A stretch of DNA of 35,433 nucleotides, taken from assembly GCA_001642005.1 (NCBI GenBank), contig LWCA01000265.1, positions 1 to 35,433 on the forward strand. The letters are read 5' to 3'. The position numbers and the translations under genes are program-made. The notes beneath the pieces were generated by a model. The model did no database searches, was not told the DNA's origin, and saw only the letters and a list, made by a program, of their open reading frames with translations. This stretch comes from Intoshia linei. Taxonomy: Eukaryota; Orthonectida; Rhopaluridae. This document shows positions 32,597 to 35,433 of this stretch, piece after piece; position 1 is the first letter of the stretch; each line of letters starts with the position of its first letter.

Positions 32597-33191
32597 TTAA
32601 AAATAAGTAATATTTCCTTCTTCAATTTTATTAAATTCAGGATAGTAAAGTTCTTGCATTTTTACTTTATCCAATTTGCCTAAAATGTAAATATATTTAT
32701 ATTATACACTATATGCCATTTTTATTTAAAATAAAATTTTTTATCGGAATAATTTTGGTTGGCAACATGTAAAGTGGTAAATGAATTGCGATCATCTCAT
32801 TGAATTCTTCAATATTCTTGTTATTATCATTGTCAAATTCTATAAATGCAACGATATCTTTTTTGTTTCCAATTACGAAATTGGAACAGTTTGAAATATT
32901 TCATATTATCTATAATATAAAATTAATCAAAATTTAAATTTTATAATCATGTTCACATGTAATAAATATTATTATAATTAGTTTAAATATTTTAATATAC
33001 ATGTACAAACAATTATTAATAAACCTACTCTATTTGAGTTAAATTAAATATGTATCATTTGAATTTAATATTTTGATTAATTCTCGAGGTAAAATAAATT
33101 ATTTAGGTATCATGATTGTATTCCACCAAATCACCAGTTTTGTAATTTTTTCCGATCATTACACCATTGATGTAACAGTTTTTGTTTGAAA
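32597..33191 (-). pseudogene. Adenylate-forming (AMP-binding, NRPS-like) domain relic
   Basis: Minus-strand pieces give the C-terminal end of an adenylation domain in order. At 33191-33020: NCYINGVMIGKNYKTGDLVE (core motif A7, Y.TGDL), then a stop, then IIYFTSRINQNIKFK where A8 (GR.D.QIK..G.RIE) is expected, with a TGA at the Gly codon. At 32915-32725: NCSNFVIGNKKDIVAFIEF and AIHLPLYMLPTKIIPIKNF with the LP.YM.P signature. At 32679-32597: GKLDKVKMQELYYPEF to a TAA, completing A10 (NGK.D). The join into the last piece would need a GC-AG intron. In-frame stops in the first two pieces indicate a pseudogene. No carrier-protein domain follows. The parent could be an AASDH-, ebony- or peptide-synthetase-type enzyme; I cannot choose. 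Confidence 0.75.
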
Positions 33192-34133
33192 CTAAATATA
33201 ATTAAATTTTATATTGTATATATACAATATAGATAATATACATTCATTTAGTTAAAGTGGCCAAAAAAAAATATGTACTATCAATTTTAGTTCATTTGGT
33301 GTTAAATGTGAAGCCAAAACTACTAATCCATAATGAAGAATAAAAATTTTAATTTAACATGTATGTCTGTTTATTTATTCGTTTGTTCCAGTTTATTTAA
33401 GAAAGTAAGAGGTGTAAAGTTTCAAAAATACCATTTTCTAATACTAATTTTTGGTCGCTTCGGTTTTGTTGCAAATTTAATTTTCAGAGATGTCTTTCAA
33501 AATCAATAACACGATTATATTAATTATTGTATGATACTAGACCTGACGCGGATATATAAGCCGTGTATATAACATGTCACAGTACATGTCAACAGTAAAT
33601 ATACCAATAACACTGTCCGACACAATTGACGTTTTTTTTTGATCTGGATAAAATTATAATAGTATTATAGATAATTTCAGGGTGAACAAAATGATGTAAC
33701 TCTTGTGGTATGAATCGCTCAACTTTTTGAAATAATCAGGTAATAGCTTTGTTGCTATAGGCAAACTAATAATTTCATTATTTTTATAAGTGCCTTAATT
33801 ACACTAATCCTAATATAAGATTTAAAATATAAAAAATCTTTCTAGAATAAAATTAACTTTAATTTACGATACTAAGGTTAAAAATATGAAAATCTTACTG
33901 CAAATATAGAGGTTTTATAAAAAAGGAAAATGGGGTCCTAAAAAGTACTAATCCCTAATTTTGATCTTAACGACTTTTTCGCTATTTAAATGAACTTTCA
34001 AATTTAGAAATATAATTCCATTACAAGACTCTTGAATCGCTCATTTTTTTAATTAATTTACAGTTGAAGTTACATATAAATATTTAATTTAATTTTTACA
34101 AAAATATATATAGTCACATATCATATTTAATAT
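33192..34133. repeat. Spacer with a family D copy
   Basis: 33361-33520 aligns with 11505-11656 in the same orientation. N-terminal adenylation motifs (such as YTSGTTG.PKG) were looked for on the minus strand and not found, so the relic at 32.6-33.2 kb lacks its front half here. Confidence 0.5.
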
Positions 34134-34245
34134 GTATTTTTCCGTGTACCGACGCTCAAAAACATTCAAAATTTGATGGAAACGCTCCCCATTGCTCGTC
34201 TCACCAATTTCCGCAATTCTTTGCAAAGTAATCCAAATAATGCAT
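34134..34245 (-). pseudogene. Fragment of a transposon-like animal protein (GERFHQ family)
   Basis: On the minus strand MHYLDYFAKNCGNW is followed, after a frameshift, by NGERFHQILNVFERRYTEKY. This resembles a block common in many uncharacterised invertebrate proteins (SLK.HFLHSHLDYFP.N.G..SEEQGERFHQDI..ME.RY.G) that occur as repeated, probably mobile, genes. That family knowledge is from memory, and its function is not established. Only about 37 codons remain. Confidence 0.5.
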
Positions 34246-34857
34246 CTTTATACTATACTAGGGCCACCAAAAATTAACAATTAAATTGACTATAACAAGA
34301 CAAAACAGTACATGAGTATAGCAAATTTTTTCAAACAATACAGTGTTGCCAAATCGTGTTTTTTTCACTCTTGTAAATTTTAAATTTTTTATTGGTGCAA
34401 TAAAATTAAATCAATTATAATCAGGACAAGTAAAATTTAATTTTGTATATGTTAATTAGCATGATGATACGAATATTATGCTTATTAATTGGCTAATTAA
34501 ACTTTTAGTCATTTTTTGTTTACATTTGTAAAAAATTTCAATTTATTAATTTTTTTTATTCAAAATGTAAGGTATACAAATGTATCAATAATGACTCTGT
34601 GAATTTGACTCTGCAAAACATAATAAATAGTTAGCCTCAACATAAGAAATGGTATAGATAATATGATATTATGAATATTGTAAACGGTTTGCTACAACAA
34701 AAATTGAGAAAACTTTGTTTCTGCAGGAGTGCAGTGCATATAAAAAATTTTATAAAAGTTAATAAAGTTACAAAAAATTAGACGTTATTTTTTTAATTTC
34801 CATGGTTTATTAAAAAACTTATTCTAATTATAATACACTGGCAAATTAGGAAAAAAA

Positions 34858-34978
34858 AAAGAAGAAAATTTGAGTATTTTAGTCAAAAAATATTAGATAT
34901 TGCAGATGAGATGATGATAGATGAAATAAAAAATCTAGATGTATCTATGAAATCAAATCTAATTTATTTTATTATGTA
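34858..34978 (+). other. Unassigned short open frame
   Basis: A plus-strand frame of about 39 codons before a TAA: KFEYFSQKILDIADEMMIDE, then IKNLDVSMKSNLIYFIM. Composition is protein-like. An ATTTTAG before TCAAAAAATATT could be a splice acceptor. I do not recognise it. Confidence 0.25.
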
Positions 34979-35048
34979 AAAAAACAAATAAATGTCTTAA
35001 ATATTGGTTTTTTAGTTAATGAAATAAGTAAGATGTATTATAAATATG

Positions 35049-35411
35049 TTATATTATTTCATTATCCAGGTTATATTTAAGCATCACGTATTCACCCAAA
35101 TTTTCAGGTTTGAAGTTTCCACTTTTTGCATTGATTTTGTGTAAAATAAAGAAACTTCTTTCAACGCTAATAGATGTTGACTGGCAATTTAAAAGGCTTG
35201 CGTATTGGTGTGGTGTTATATCTTCCCTTGTTAGATTTTCTACAGCCTTGATATCAGAATTTTCTAATCTTTTTTCAAGATATAATTTAATATTGGCCAG
35301 ATCTCTTTTGAAATGTAGATTGTTTAAATCATACAAAGCATCTGATATTTTATAGTTAACAGAGCATGACTTTTTTATTGAGGATATATAAAAAAGTAGT
35401 TGTGCATAATT
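35049..35411 (-). pseudogene. hAT-type transposase C-terminal dimerisation region, fragment
   Basis: A 120-codon minus-strand frame ends at TAA (35049-35051). It contains ITPHQYASLLNCQSTSISVE, then RSFFILHKINAKSGNFKPEN and EYVMLKYN. This follows the hAT dimerisation pattern (P.Q.A..LS.QSTS.SVERSFS.L.KL...R.F..EN...Y.ML.YN). The frame is closed upstream by TGA at 35412-35414, so the rest would need another exon or frame beyond the window. There is no ATG at a sensible place. Could be a relic or the last exon of a domesticated hAT gene. Confidence 0.7.
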
Positions 35412-35433
35412 TCAACAATTTCTTTACACAAAT

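Overview
This is nuclear DNA from an animal. It is very A+T-rich (clearly above 70% by eye). Genes are split by GT-AG introns of 47 nt to about 3.6 kb and sit among decayed transposable elements. An engrailed homeobox gene makes it a metazoan; a SPAG16/PF20 gene implies motile cilia or flagella at some stage. I cannot name the species. The A+T bias and divergent proteins suggest a fast-evolving invertebrate.

Layout. 1-900: remains of a Ty3/Gypsy integrase (minus). 1523-7623: eleven exons of SPAG16/PF20 (plus), the seven-bladed WD40 protein of the axonemal central apparatus; its most N-terminal exons were not found. 7671-14364: a complete three-exon GRAMD1/Aster gene (minus), a GRAM-VASt membrane protein expected to move sterol at ER-plasma membrane contacts. 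These two genes converge with 47 bp between stop codons. 15.4-17.7 kb: a transposon graveyard in which a dead Tc1/mariner transposase is split by a hAT MITE, followed by two hAT remnants. 21443-22637: the C-terminal part of engrailed (minus), bracketed by two fold-back arrays of short A/T-rich units (20.34-20.70 and 23.11-23.48 kb). 32597-33191: a decayed adenylate-forming (AMP-binding, NRPS-like) domain. 34134-34245 and 35049-35411: fragments of two further mobile-element-type proteins.

Small non-autonomous elements are common. Several can be delimited to the base: two piggyBac-type (TTAA sites), one pogo/mariner-type (TA sites), and four hAT-type (8-bp duplications of varying quality). There is also a probable tRNA-derived SINE (two copies), a three-copy roughly 450-bp repeat, and a multi-copy family one of whose copies begins inside intron 1 of the Aster gene.

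No operon, CRISPR array, rRNA or intact tRNA was seen. The host genes are functionally unrelated. The most informative results are the exon reconstructions of three conserved genes, the truncated C-terminus of engrailed, the nested transposons, the MITE set, and the adenylation-domain relic. I did not find a convincing undescribed multi-gene system.
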